DNA of 46,446 nucleotides from Cyclobacteriaceae bacterium. GTDB taxonomy: Bacteria > Bacteroidota > Bacteroidia > Cytophagales > Cyclobacteriaceae. The number at the start of each line of letters is the position of its first letter. Position 1 is the stretch's first letter. The notes below the pieces were generated by a model that was not told where the DNA came from, searched no databases, and was given only the letters and a program-made list of their open reading frames with translations. Positions 1 through 9,476 of the stretch are shown here, in pieces. A program made the position numbers and the translations under genes. Location of the stretch: positions 86,090-132,535 of the forward strand of contig JAGQYK010000003.1 in the NCBI GenBank assembly GCA_020436125.1, read 5' to 3'.

Positions 1-192
1 ATAAGGGATAAAATTAAGTTTACTAAAAGTCCAGGACCAGAGTTTTAAAAATTGGAACCCAACAGCGGCTGCCTTATCACCAAAAACAAAAGGGATGAGA
101 ATGCCTGGTAGGTAGAGGATCATAAACACCGAAAACACGATGAGTACCCATACCAGGTAAATTTTTAAAAGGATGTTGCGAATAATTTTCAA
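1..192 (-). CDS. PlsC-like 1-acylglycerol-3-phosphate acyltransferase, N-terminal fragment
   Basis: The minus strand is open from a TTG start at 192 to the window edge (64 residues), so the 3' part is missing. The fragment has one long hydrophobic segment (about residues 5-37, ending in LPGILIPFVFGDK) followed by a segment ending KLWSWTFSKL. This is the layout of the membrane N-terminus of Bacteroidota PlsC-like acyltransferases, which acylate lysophosphatidate during phospholipid synthesis. The catalytic HX4D motif would lie outside the window, so the call rests on overall resemblance only. No ATG or GTG was found in frame upstream, which leaves TTG as the start. It follows the RNA methyltransferase gene on the same strand after about 65 bp and may be co-transcribed with it. 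A full plsC-type gene is also present at 16201. Confidence 0.5.
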   Translation of the reverse strand, partial: MKIIRNILLKIYLVWVLIVFSVFMILYLPGILIPFVFGDKAAAVGFQFLKLWSWTFSKLNFIPY

Positions 193-257
193 TGAAAAAT
201 ACTTTTGATTTAGAATGAAAATGTCCCTTTTAGGATAAAAAGGAACGAACAAAGCTA

Positions 258-1442
258 CTATTTCTTTTTTATCAGGGCCATGTAAAATCCGTCAAACCCA
301 TCGGATGGCCAGCAGTGGTTTTCATCAATGAGTTCAAAAGATGTATTTGAGTTGAGAAATCGTTTGACTTGCTCTTCATTTTCTGAGGGTAGGATACTGC
401 AGGTAGAATAGACAAGCATACCTCCGGTTTTTACCATTGTCGCATATTCAGAAAGTATCTGCTGCTGTATAGTTTTAACCTTAGAAATATAATCTGGGGA
501 TAGTTTCCACTTTGCATCTGGGTTTCTCTTCAATACGCCAAGTCCTGAGCATGGCACATCCAATAACAACCGATCGGCTGAGCTGGTCAGTCGTTTTATT
601 GTTTTTGAATTTTCAATCACCTTGGCTTCGATATTATTGGCTCCAGCTCTTTTTGCTCTTTTTTTGAGTTCATCCAGTTTCCAGCCTTCTGTATCCATCG
701 CTACGACCCGTCCTTTGTTTTGCATTAAAGCGGAGAGATGTAGTGTTTTTCCGCCTGCCCCTGCGCAAGCATCAACTACGCGCATACCGGGTTCTGCCCT
801 TAAAAAAGGGGCGATCAGTTGAGAACCAACATCCTGCACTTCAAATAATCCTTGTTTGAATGACTGACTTCCAAAGACATTCATTCTCTTATTTAGAATA
901 AGCGCATTTTGAAATTTTGAATTGATTGTAGTTTCAATTCCATCTTCCATCAATTGCTTCTGAATGGTATCGATGTCACCCTTTAACGTGTTTGCTCTCA
1001 ATACTACTTCGGCTTCATTATTTAGGCTTTTTATTTCTTTTGCCCATCGGGAGGGAAGCTCGGTATTTCCTAGTTCATCGAGCCAATCTGGTATTGACTC
1101 TCTAACAGGTAAGGGGTATTCTTTTTGAAACTTATCTTTTACGGAATTGACGTTAAGATTTTTGAACTGATCCCAGTCCGGCAATGGGATATTTTTCCAA
1201 ATCAGCCAGGTGCCGAGCAGGCTCCAATAATCATCATTTTTAGAACCGGACACCGCTAACAGGTAGCGATACCACCGCACGATGTCGTAGGTAGTTTCTG
1301 CAATAAAGCGTCTGTCACGAGCTCCCCATTTCGGATTTTGTTTCAGTGTTTTCTCAAGCACTTTATCCGCATACTTGTTGTCTTCAAATATTGTTTTGAG
1401 TGTGACGACCACCGCTTCTGACAGATTTCTATAAAGCTTCAC
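258..1442 (-). CDS. RsmB/NOP-family SAM-dependent rRNA (cytosine-C5) methyltransferase
   Basis: The 394-residue protein has the RsmB/NOP family architecture. An N-terminal NusB-like helical region (about 1-140) is followed by a Rossmann methyltransferase domain. The SAM-binding motif DACAGAGGKT is at about 224-233. The DVPCSG motif (Cys298) and the YSTCS motif (Cys348) are the two conserved cysteines; in this family the latter forms the covalent adduct with cytosine and the former assists release. The C-terminus has the usual DGFDGFYMALIKK ending. The expected role is m5C modification of 16S rRNA in the cytoplasm, but the exact target base cannot be read from the sequence. The length fits the family and the ATG start is unambiguous. 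It lies about 80 bp downstream of a membrane-protein gene on the same strand. Confidence 0.9.
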   Translation of the reverse strand: MKLYRNLSEAVVVTLKTIFEDNKYADKVLEKTLKQNPKWGARDRRFIAETTYDIVRWYRYLLAVSGSKNDDYWSLLGTWLIWKNIPLPDWDQFKNLNVNSVKDKFQKEYPLPVRESIPDWLDELGNTELPSRWAKEIKSLNNEAEVVLRANTLKGDIDTIQKQLMEDGIETTINSKFQNALILNKRMNVFGSQSFKQGLFEVQDVGSQLIAPFLRAEPGMRVVDACAGAGGKTLHLSALMQNKGRVVAMDTEGWKLDELKKRAKRAGANNIEAKVIENSKTIKRLTSSADRLLLDVPCSGLGVLKRNPDAKWKLSPDYISKVKTIQQQILSEYATMVKTGGMLVYSTCSILPSENEEQVKRFLNSNTSFELIDENHCWPSDGFDGFYMALIKKK

Positions 1443-1523
1443 TTCTGAGTTTTTTTTTTCAAATTTAGGTGTTGTTGGTTAGAATCTTGGAGGGAGAGCC
1501 TATTCTATCCTAATAAATACAAG

Positions 1524-2096
1524 TTAGCGGACCTTCCTTTTACGCATTACCCTGGGCAGCTTCATGCCTAACATTAATGAAATCCAACCCAGTAGCACAA
1601 CATGTTCCATGTAGCTTCCGCCAACATTAGGGAGTAATCCTCTTACGCGGGGCAAATAAGTGAGAAAGAATATGCCCCATACAAAGTATTGGAAAACAAT
1701 GATCATGATGTTGAACTTCTTTTCTTCTAACCGGCCTTGTTCAAGTCTATCAGCAAGGAGTGGCATTATGAAAATAAGAGAATAAGCGACAAACCCACCA
1801 GCCACACGATACAATATGATATGTGTATCGGAAACATAAAGAAATGTCAATAATTCCAATAGATGAATTCCATGTGCTAGTGCAAAAACGTGAAACGGCT
1901 TTTTTGAAAGCCATGAGTAAATATCAGTCGGACGATTAGCTAAGAAAACGATACTAAAAAGAAGCAACGAGAATCGTCCACTAAATCGTGTGGTAGCTTG
2001 AAGTGCCTCTACTGTGTACCCATAATTGATAATACCTAAAACACCCAGGCCGGCTTCCACAATCAGGCAAATCAACACGGCATTGCGGACGGTCAT
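1524..2096 (-). CDS. Six-span integral membrane protein of unknown function
   Basis: The protein has 190 residues with about six hydrophobic segments (near 5-25, 38-54, 66-86, 97-115, 127-147 and 163-180) and a strongly basic C-terminus (PRVMRKRKVR), which suggests a cytoplasmic C-end. The third segment carries two histidines (AHGIHLLE). This is loosely reminiscent of haem-binding membrane proteins such as ferric-reductase-like families, but no family signature is clear enough to name it. The start codon lies 6 bp after the stop of the upstream aminotransferase gene, so the two are very likely co-transcribed and perhaps translationally coupled. No function is proposed. Confidence 0.7.
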   Translation of the reverse strand: MTVRNAVLICLIVEAGLGVLGIINYGYTVEALQATTRFSGRFSLLLFSIVFLANRPTDIYSWLSKKPFHVFALAHGIHLLELLTFLYVSDTHIILYRVAGGFVAYSLIFIMPLLADRLEQGRLEEKKFNIMIIVFQYFVWGIFFLTYLPRVRGLLPNVGGSYMEHVVLLGWISLMLGMKLPRVMRKRKVR

Positions 2097-2102
2097 GAAT
2101 GA

Positions 2103-3278
2103 TTAATCGTTTAGGTCTTCGAGAGATTGTATCAAACTATCAATTTCATCTTCAGTACTAAAATAATGAGGAGAAATTCTCAAGGCCCAATCTACTTTTT
2201 TTGATGCAAAATCAATTTGTGCATTTGAACGGTGAGTGGTTGAGGTGTTGATGTTGATGGCTCTTAGGTATTCAAGCACTTCATTGGGTTGCCTCCCTGG
2301 CATCTCAATGGTAATAATACTGGATTGATGTTTCCCTAGATCAAGTACTTTAAGTTCGATTGAATTTAATTTTGCTCTCAATATACCGCATAACGTTTTG
2401 TTTCTTTCGGCAATATTTTCAATACCAAGATTAAGCGCATAGTTAATGGCTTCTTTACTTCCTACCACCAGGGCATAAGGCAGTTCCCATTCTTCAAATC
2501 GTTTTGCATTCATGCGCACTTCGTACGTGTCAGCACCCGTCCATTCCGCCCCTCGCATGTCTACAAATAATGGAGTGAGTTTTTCTTTCAGAACACGGTC
2601 AGAAGCATAGAGAAAACCTGCCCCTCTTGGTCCTCTTAGAAACTTCCTCATCGTGGCAGTAAGGAAGTCACAGCCTATTTTTTTTATGTCAACTGGAATT
2701 TGACCCACTGATTGACAGGCATCTACTAAATAAAGAATGCCCTTATCATTACACATCTTGCCAACAGCCTCAACGGGTTGAATCAATCCTGTGTTGGTGG
2801 GAACATGAGTGAGTGAAACTAATTTTGGGTGGTGCTTATTGATCAAACCCTCCATATCATCTAGGTCTACACCTCCTGTAGATAAGCTTTTAGCCCTTAT
2901 GAGTTGTATGCCCAATCGGTGTTGTAGTGAGAGAAAAGCAATTTGGTTGGAGATATAATCTTCATTAGCGATCAATACTTTATCTCCACGCTCGAAGGGA
3001 ATGGAGGACAGCGCGAGTGAAAAGGAATTGGTTGCGCTTGATGTAAACGCAATATTGTTTTCATGCGTGTTGACCAACCTGGCTGCACTGTTGTAGAATT
3101 CTTGAATCTCCGCTTTTTTAATGTCTGCGGCCTCGTATCCACCGGTAAGGGATTCAAAGGAAATATAATCGCGGATAGCATCGGTAACAGCACTTGTGGG
3201 TAGAGATGCACCTGCATTATTAAAGTGAATTTTGGAGGCACAGCCAGGTGTATCCTTTCTTATCTCATCGATGTTCAT
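2103..3278 (-). CDS. Class V PLP-dependent aminotransferase (cysteine desulfurase-like fold)
   Basis: Numbering from the ATG at 3278, the 391-residue protein shows the fold-type I class V pattern. It has FNNAGAS near residue 19, HVPTNTG at 158-164, VDACQS at 186-191 (Asp187 contacts the PLP ring nitrogen), and MRKFLRGPRGAGFLY, whose Lys212 is the expected Schiff-base lysine. The family includes SufS-type desulfurases, isopenicillin-N epimerase-like enzymes and kynureninases. No SufS-style active-site cysteine loop was located, so the substrate is open. The reading frame extends upstream to 3419, but that extension overlaps the divergent gene starting at 3372, and family homology begins just after the 3278 ATG, so the shorter form is preferred. 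It heads a likely minus-strand operon with the membrane protein that follows. Confidence 0.8.
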   Translation of the reverse strand: MNIDEIRKDTPGCASKIHFNNAGASLPTSAVTDAIRDYISFESLTGGYEAADIKKAEIQEFYNSAARLVNTHENNIAFTSSATNSFSLALSSIPFERGDKVLIANEDYISNQIAFLSLQHRLGIQLIRAKSLSTGGVDLDDMEGLINKHHPKLVSLTHVPTNTGLIQPVEAVGKMCNDKGILYLVDACQSVGQIPVDIKKIGCDFLTATMRKFLRGPRGAGFLYASDRVLKEKLTPLFVDMRGAEWTGADTYEVRMNAKRFEEWELPYALVVGSKEAINYALNLGIENIAERNKTLCGILRAKLNSIELKVLDLGKHQSSIITIEMPGRQPNEVLEYLRAININTSTTHRSNAQIDFASKKVDWALRISPHYFSTEDEIDSLIQSLEDLND

Positions 3279-3371
3279 TATGACGGAATTTAGAAGGAAT
3301 AAATGTCTTGGATAAACTCGATTAATCAAAAGTTTAAATAAATTTAATGGATTCATACTTGATCTTATTTC

Positions 3372-6341
3372 ATGAAAGCTTTTCTGTTTATTACTGCTGT
3401 TTTTTTTAGTTGGAGTCAAGCGCTAAGTCAGGATGTTGACTTTTCTATTTGTGAAAATTGTTGGGATCCGGATTCATTGGGTAACCACAGGGCGGTAGTG
3501 CAGGTAACCACAAAAGGGGAAGTGGTCAAAGTAACGATTCCATGGCGCAGGAGAGATGTAAAACCAGAGGATAAGAATATTTTGGTTTATGCAGAGAGCG
3601 GGAAAATTGTTACTAATGTTTCACGAGGTGTTATCAATAGGGAATTTGGAGAAGTGTTTTTTGAACCTACCGAAGGTGCTGGTAAATATTATGTCTACTA
3701 TTTAAAATATTTGACCCTAGGCCGTTCCAATTATCCAACTGTTAACTATCCTCCTTTTAATTCCACTGCTTCTTCAAGCTGGTTGAATAAGTTAAAGAGT
3801 GCGCAAACTGCAAAGGTTATCTCTATTGAGGCAATTGATGAGTTGAACAGCTTCTATCCTATGGAGGTCATTGCTACGGAGGCCGAAGTAAACGCATTGA
3901 AAGCAAGTAATACTTCAAGTTTTATTGTGTTTCCAGAGGATCGACTCCATCTCATTACAATGAGACATGATCTGCCTTATCGCTGGATTAAACAAGGTCC
4001 TCAAAAGAAATTTGAGAGCAGCGCTTTACGGGGCGAAAATTTCTCCTATCAATTGGGGCTGTATGCTTCGAAGCAGGATGTCAATAATGTTAAAGTTGAT
4101 TTTTCTGATCTGCGATCACCGGAAGGTAACTTGATTTCGTCATCTGTAATGTCCAGTCTTAATACTACGGGTATTGATTGGGATGGAAAGAATTTGAATA
4201 AGATAGTGAATGTCAAAAAGGGAGATGTTCAAGCGCTTTGGTGTTTGATAGATATTCCGCTGGAATCAAAACCCGGCACCTATAAAGGGATTGTCAAGGT
4301 GGGTGCGGATGGTAGTTCTCCTGTTTCAATTGACATTACTTTGCATTTAGAAAGTGAAGTGTTGTTAGATGGAGGAGTAAATGAACCATGGAAACAAACC
4401 AGATTAACTTGGCTGAATTCTCAATTAGGAACCAATAATGATGTAATCGCCCCTTATACTCCTTTGGTCGTTAAAGACAGAACCATTTCTCTTTTGGGAA
4501 GAGATGTAGTTTTAAATGCTTACGGTTTGCCAGCACAAATTATAAGTCACTTCGATCCAAAGATGACATCGATAACAACGGAGGGTAAGCCTTTGTTAAA
4601 AAGTGATTTTAAGTTTCTAATTAACGCTAATGGAACAAACGCAATCACTTGGAAGAATAATGGGTTGAGATTTACAGAGCAAACATCGGGTTTGGTGCGA
4701 TGGGGGACCATCAACGAATCGGCTGAGTTGATTATGAAAATAATTGGCCAGTTAGAGTTTGATGGATTTATAGCGTACTCCATTGAGTTAATAGCCAAAT
4801 CAGATTTGATTTTAGGTGAAACTCGGCTAGAAATCCCGATGCATCAGTCGGCAGCACCCTATTTTATGGGACTTGGCGAAAGGGGAGGTCTTCGCAATCC
4901 ATACATCAACTGGAAGTGGGATGTAGCTACTAAAAATCAAGATGGTGGATGGGTTGGAGATGTGAATGGTGGAATCCATTTTTCGTTGCGTGATGAAAAT
5001 TATGTGCGCCCTTTAAATACTAACTTTTATTTACAAAAGCCTTTGGTGTTGCCCACCTCATGGGGAAATGAAGGTAAAGGTGGAATTACCATTGAGGATA
5101 CTGATGATGTAACGCTTGTACGTGCTTATAGTGGAACCAGAGCAATGAAGAAAGGGGAGAAGTTGTATTATAATTTTAATTTGCTCCTCACTCCTTTTCA
5201 TACCATTGATACAGATTTTCAATGGAAGACCAGGTTCTATCATCAATTTAGCCCTGTGGATACGGTGGTAAAAAAGAAAGCATCCGTGGTGAATGTACAC
5301 CATGCCAATGATATCAATCCCTATATCAATTATCCATTTATCAAATGGAAGGAAATGAAGGAATACATTGATGAAGCACACAGTAAAGGATTGAAAGTAA
5401 AGATTTACAATACCATTCGGGAATTATCCAATCGTGCCTATGAGACACAACCCATGAGGAGTTTGGGAACAGAAATCTATTCATCTGGTGCTGGAGGTGG
5501 ATTCTCCTGGTTGCAAGAGCACATTGCAGAGGATTACATAGCCGCATGGTTTGTTCCGCATTTGAAAGATGCAGCAATTATCAATAGTGGTATGAGTCGT
5601 TGGCACAACTACTACGTTGAAGGGATGAGTTGGTTGGTGAAGAACGTGGGCATTGATGGCATCTATCTGGATGATGTTGCTTTTGATCGTACCACGATGA
5701 AACGGATCAGAAGAGTGATGGGTAGTGAGCGAGGCCCAGGTATAATTGATTTTCATTCCGCCAATCAATTTAATGAGCGAGATGGTTACAATAACAGTGG
5801 CAACTTGTACATGGAGCACTTTCCCTACATCAATAGATTGTGGTTTGGTGAATATTTTGATTACGATATGGATCCTGATTTCTGGTTAGTAGAGGTTTCA
5901 GGAATTCCATTCGGGTTAATGGGCGAGATGTTGGAAAAGGGAGGAAACAAATGGAGAGGTATGGTGTACGGAATGACCAATCGATTGCCATGGGGAGGTA
6001 ATGACCCTTCTCAGATTTGGGAATTTTGGGATGAATTTGGAATGGAGGGTACTGAAATGATTGGGTATTGGGTATCGGATAATCCAGTAAAAACCAATCA
6101 TGAAAAAGTAAAAGCGACACTGTACAAAAAAAAGGATAACACCTTGTTAATTGCCGTTGCCAGTTGGGCGGAAAATGATGTGGATGTTCAATTGGACATT
6201 GATTGGAAAGCGTTGGGGATAAAGCCAAGGTCCTTGATGCAAATTCCTGCCATAACTTCTTACCAAGAGGAAAAAACATTGAAAGTGAAAGAGTTATTGG
6301 CCATCCCGAAGGGGCAGGGATTTCTGATTATTATAAAATAA
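3372..6341 (+). CDS. Large secreted glycoside-hydrolase-like protein (DUF6067/GH123-N type)
   Basis: The protein has 989 residues with a signal peptide (hydrophobic core FLFITAVFFSW, cleavage expected after ALSQ). The first 500 or so residues look like beta-sandwich domains. The segment from about 580 to 930 looks like a TIM-barrel hydrolase, with a conserved GIDGIYLDDV stretch near 760-769 whose paired aspartates sit where barrel glycosidases carry catalytic acids. Aromatic-rich stretches (YMEHFPYINRLWFGEYFDYD) follow, and the last 70 residues form a small beta domain. From memory this matches Bacteroidota proteins annotated DUF6067 or GH123 N-terminal; the true substrate is unknown. It is transcribed divergently from the aminotransferase and lies 4 bp upstream of the DUF5107-TPR gene, so the pair is probably one export unit for glycan breakdown. 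Confidence 0.7.
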   Translation: MKAFLFITAVFFSWSQALSQDVDFSICENCWDPDSLGNHRAVVQVTTKGEVVKVTIPWRRRDVKPEDKNILVYAESGKIVTNVSRGVINREFGEVFFEPTEGAGKYYVYYLKYLTLGRSNYPTVNYPPFNSTASSSWLNKLKSAQTAKVISIEAIDELNSFYPMEVIATEAEVNALKASNTSSFIVFPEDRLHLITMRHDLPYRWIKQGPQKKFESSALRGENFSYQLGLYASKQDVNNVKVDFSDLRSPEGNLISSSVMSSLNTTGIDWDGKNLNKIVNVKKGDVQALWCLIDIPLESKPGTYKGIVKVGADGSSPVSIDITLHLESEVLLDGGVNEPWKQTRLTWLNSQLGTNNDVIAPYTPLVVKDRTISLLGRDVVLNAYGLPAQIISHFDPKMTSITTEGKPLLKSDFKFLINANGTNAITWKNNGLRFTEQTSGLVRWGTINESAELIMKIIGQLEFDGFIAYSIELIAKSDLILGETRLEIPMHQSAAPYFMGLGERGGLRNPYINWKWDVATKNQDGGWVGDVNGGIHFSLRDENYVRPLNTNFYLQKPLVLPTSWGNEGKGGITIEDTDDVTLVRAYSGTRAMKKGEKLYYNFNLLLTPFHTIDTDFQWKTRFYHQFSPVDTVVKKKASVVNVHHANDINPYINYPFIKWKEMKEYIDEAHSKGLKVKIYNTIRELSNRAYETQPMRSLGTEIYSSGAGGGFSWLQEHIAEDYIAAWFVPHLKDAAIINSGMSRWHNYYVEGMSWLVKNVGIDGIYLDDVAFDRTTMKRIRRVMGSERGPGIIDFHSANQFNERDGYNNSGNLYMEHFPYINRLWFGEYFDYDMDPDFWLVEVSGIPFGLMGEMLEKGGNKWRGMVYGMTNRLPWGGNDPSQIWEFWDEFGMEGTEMIGYWVSDNPVKTNHEKVKATLYKKKDNTLLIAVASWAENDVDVQLDIDWKALGIKPRSLMQIPAITSYQEEKTLKVKELLAIPKGQGFLIIIK

Positions 6342-6345
6342 TTTA

Positions 6346-9300
6346 ATGAAAAAGATCACTATCGTTTTTTCGTTTCTGCTTTGGGGTTTTCAATTAAAAG
6401 CTCAGACTAATGCAACAATAAAAGAATATGATCGGGAATTTAAAACGTATCCCTACTCAGACCCCGACCCTATTCCGAAATTTGAGTTGATCTACCCTTA
6501 CTATCGATTTGATGGGTATACCGATGACCCCATCAATAAAAGCTGGAAAGTAGTGGAGTTGGAAAATGAATTTATTAAGGTGATGATTTTGCCTGAGATC
6601 GGAGGGAAAATTTGGACAGCCATTGAGAAGTCTACGGGAAAACCATTTATCTACTTTAATCAGGTGGTAAAATTTCGAGACATAGCCATGCGTGGCGCTT
6701 GGACAAGTGGTGGTATTGAAGCCAATTATGGAATTATAGGTCATACACCTAATTGTTCAACACCAGTCGATTATAGAATGGAGCAAAAGGCGGATGGCAG
6801 TGTAAGTTGTTACATTGGCACACTTGACCTGCTGACACAAACGTATTGGACAATTGAAGTTAATCTCCCTAAAGACAAAGCTTATTTCACTACGCGTTCC
6901 TTTTGGCATAACAGCACATCATTAGAACAGCCATATTATACATGGATGAATGCCGGTATAAAAGCGGATGGCGGCCTGCAGTTTATTTATCCAGGCAACA
7001 AGTACCTTGGCCACGATGGTGAATATGGAGAGTGGCCTATTAACAAGGTAAATGGAAAAGATATTTCATATTATAAGAACAACAATTTTGGCCAGTACAA
7101 ATCCTACCATGTTTTTGGCCAGCGCACGAATTTTTTTGGTGGATATTGGCATGATGAAGATTTTGGGATGGGACGTTATGCAGAGTATGCAGACAAACCT
7201 GGAAAGAAAATATGGATTTGGGGTCTTTCGCAGCAGGGCATGATTTGGGAGAAACTTTTGACAGATACAGATGGTCAATATGTAGAAGTGCAATCCGGAA
7301 AATTATTTAATCAAACAGCTCCACCAAGTACGTTCACACCTTTTAAGCACAGAGGCTTTGCTCCCTATGCGACTGATGAGTGGATTGAATATTGGTTTCC
7401 TGTCAAAGGCACGAAGGGTTTTGTTAATGCAAATCCTTTTGGGGCACTGAATGCTGTTGTGAAAGATGGCAAATTCACCCTTGCCTTTTCTCCTTTACAA
7501 AGTTTTAGTGCTGAAATAGTGGTGGAGAAGAATGGCGAAGTGGTATTCTCTAAGGGTGTAAACTTTGAAACATTTAAGACCTATGAGGATTCATTTTCAT
7601 TCTCAGGAAACACAAAAGATGTTGTGGTGCGAGTGGGAAATAAAATGACATTTGATTTTAACCCTGAGCGGAGCAACCTGAGTAGACCAGTAGATTCACC
7701 TCAAGGCTTTGATTGGTCATCTGCATATGGTCTTTGGATGCAAGGAAAAGAATTTATTCGTGCACGGGATTACCAGCAAGCAGAGGTTATGTTAATGAAG
7801 GCATTAGGTAAGGATTCGAATTACCTACCTGCATTAACGGATTTAGCACTGGTGCTGAATGTTAATGGCGCATATGAAGAGGCTTTTAAATGGAGCTATA
7901 AAGCGTTACGCATCGATACGTATGACCCAGCGGCTAATTACTATTATGGGCTAGCTAGTAAATACTTGGGTAAAACAGTAGACGCTAAAGACGGTTTTGA
8001 TATTGCGCTGCAGTCGATAGCATATAGAGGAGCGGCTGCCACGGAGTTGAGCAAACTATATTTGAAAGATAAGGATTATGCCACAGCAGAATTGTATGCA
8101 AGACAAGCCGTTAATAGTGGAGAGGGCAACATTACGGCTCACCAAATTTTGGCCATAGCTCAGCGGAAGTCTGGGCAAAATGAAAAGGCCAGACAGACGC
8201 TGGAAGAAATCTTATCGTTTAATCCTCTCAATCATTTTGCAAGGATGGAAAAATATGTGATGGACAAATCACAAGCGAGCAAAGATAATTTTACTGGGAT
8301 GATTAGGAATGAGATGCCCTGGGAGACCTATCTTCAGCTCGGTATTGGATACTATCAATTGGGGTTGTTAGAAGAGTGTGTTGAGGTGTTAAGTATGTCA
8401 CCATTTCACCCAGAAGTGAATTATTGGATCGCCTTTGCTAAAATGAAGAATGGGGAGGTGAATTTTAAACCATTACTAGAGGCTGCAAATAATTACTCAC
8501 CAAAACTCATCCTTCCATTTCGTGTTGCATCCAAAGAAGTGCTTCAATGGGTGATCTCGCAAACTGATCATTGGAAGCCAAAATATTATCTGGGTCTTGT
8601 TTATAGACATGCCCAGCAATTGGATGAAGCGAAGGAGTTGTTCCTTGCATGCGGAGATACTCCGGATTTTGCACCATTCTACGCAGTTCGGGCCAATTTA
8701 ATTCCATTAAACGCAATGATAGATTTGAAGAAGGCAGCAAGCATAGATGGTAATGAATGGCGGTATGGAAAATTGCTTATTAACTATTACTTAAAAAATA
8801 ATAGGACGAGTGATGCTGTCCAGATAGCTTATCAATACAACAAGCGATTACCTAAAAATTATTTAATCAGTATGCTGTTGGCTAAGGCGCTACTTTTTGA
8901 CAATCAATTTGAGGCTTCAGGTAAGATATTAGCCAATACTAAAATATTGCCTTACGAGGGGGCTGTTGAAAGCCGGTTGCTTTATCGCGAGGCCTGGCTG
9001 ATGCAAGCTGTTGAGAGCATAAAAGGAGGGAAGTTTAAAACTGCACTATCTAGGATTAAAACGGCTAGCATGTGGCCTGAAAACCTGGGAGTGGGTAAAC
9101 CTTATGATGCCGATATTGATGATCGACTCGAGAATTATTTAGAAGCTGTTTGCTATGAGGGCTTGAGAAAAGATGAAGAAGCTAAGACTAAATGGACTGA
9201 AATTATAAAGGTGGATGTGAAGAATGATTTTGGTAACTTGATATCTGCTATGGCTTACAAAAAGTTGGGACGACAAAATAATGGAAGTGATTTGATGAAG

Positions 9301-9435
9301 CAGTGGTTGGATGGGGATTCTGAAAATGAATTGGCCACTTGGAGTAAGAATGCATTCGATGGAAATACTAACCCCAATTTTTTAGTTGATAACTCTGATT
9401 TTAGAATAATGAGAGCAATGCTATTACTTCAGTAA
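6346..9435 (+). CDS. DUF5107 domain protein with C-terminal TPR repeats, secreted
   Basis: The protein has 1029 residues with a signal peptide ending LKAQ. Residues of roughly 20-330 match the DUF5107 pattern, which resembles galactose-mutarotase-like beta-sandwiches: PEIGGKIWTAIEKSTG near 85, GGIEANYGIIGHTP near 125 and the aromatic block FFGGYWHDEDFGMGRYA. A linker with a beta domain follows. From about residue 455 to the end the protein is helical with repeated TPR-like pairs (for example YQQAEVMLMKALGKDSNYLPAL and YATAELYARQAV). TPRs normally mediate protein contacts. The gene begins 4 bp after the stop of the hydrolase gene, so translational coupling is likely, and both products should be exported. 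The catalytic role is unknown; carbohydrate binding or processing is inferred from the fold and the partner gene. Confidence 0.75.
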   Translation: MKKITIVFSFLLWGFQLKAQTNATIKEYDREFKTYPYSDPDPIPKFELIYPYYRFDGYTDDPINKSWKVVELENEFIKVMILPEIGGKIWTAIEKSTGKPFIYFNQVVKFRDIAMRGAWTSGGIEANYGIIGHTPNCSTPVDYRMEQKADGSVSCYIGTLDLLTQTYWTIEVNLPKDKAYFTTRSFWHNSTSLEQPYYTWMNAGIKADGGLQFIYPGNKYLGHDGEYGEWPINKVNGKDISYYKNNNFGQYKSYHVFGQRTNFFGGYWHDEDFGMGRYAEYADKPGKKIWIWGLSQQGMIWEKLLTDTDGQYVEVQSGKLFNQTAPPSTFTPFKHRGFAPYATDEWIEYWFPVKGTKGFVNANPFGALNAVVKDGKFTLAFSPLQSFSAEIVVEKNGEVVFSKGVNFETFKTYEDSFSFSGNTKDVVVRVGNKMTFDFNPERSNLSRPVDSPQGFDWSSAYGLWMQGKEFIRARDYQQAEVMLMKALGKDSNYLPALTDLALVLNVNGAYEEAFKWSYKALRIDTYDPAANYYYGLASKYLGKTVDAKDGFDIALQSIAYRGAAATELSKLYLKDKDYATAELYARQAVNSGEGNITAHQILAIAQRKSGQNEKARQTLEEILSFNPLNHFARMEKYVMDKSQASKDNFTGMIRNEMPWETYLQLGIGYYQLGLLEECVEVLSMSPFHPEVNYWIAFAKMKNGEVNFKPLLEAANNYSPKLILPFRVASKEVLQWVISQTDHWKPKYYLGLVYRHAQQLDEAKELFLACGDTPDFAPFYAVRANLIPLNAMIDLKKAASIDGNEWRYGKLLINYYLKNNRTSDAVQIAYQYNKRLPKNYLISMLLAKALLFDNQFEASGKILANTKILPYEGAVESRLLYREAWLMQAVESIKGGKFKTALSRIKTASMWPENLGVGKPYDADIDDRLENYLEAVCYEGLRKDEEAKTKWTEIIKVDVKNDFGNLISAMAYKKLGRQNNGSDLMKQWLDGDSENELATWSKNAFDGNTNPNFLVDNSDFRIMRAMLLLQ

Positions 9436-9476
9436 ATTAGGAGTGGTGGCAATGATATATTTTAAATTAAAGTGAA

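Noticed and set aside
3279-3419. Longer N-terminus of the class V aminotransferase
   Set aside because: The 47-residue extension has no family similarity and overlaps the divergent gene's start and signal peptide.
5830-6279. Antisense reading frames within the glycoside-hydrolase-like gene
   Set aside because: They lack domain features or start context and are fully explained as shadows of the plus-strand gene.
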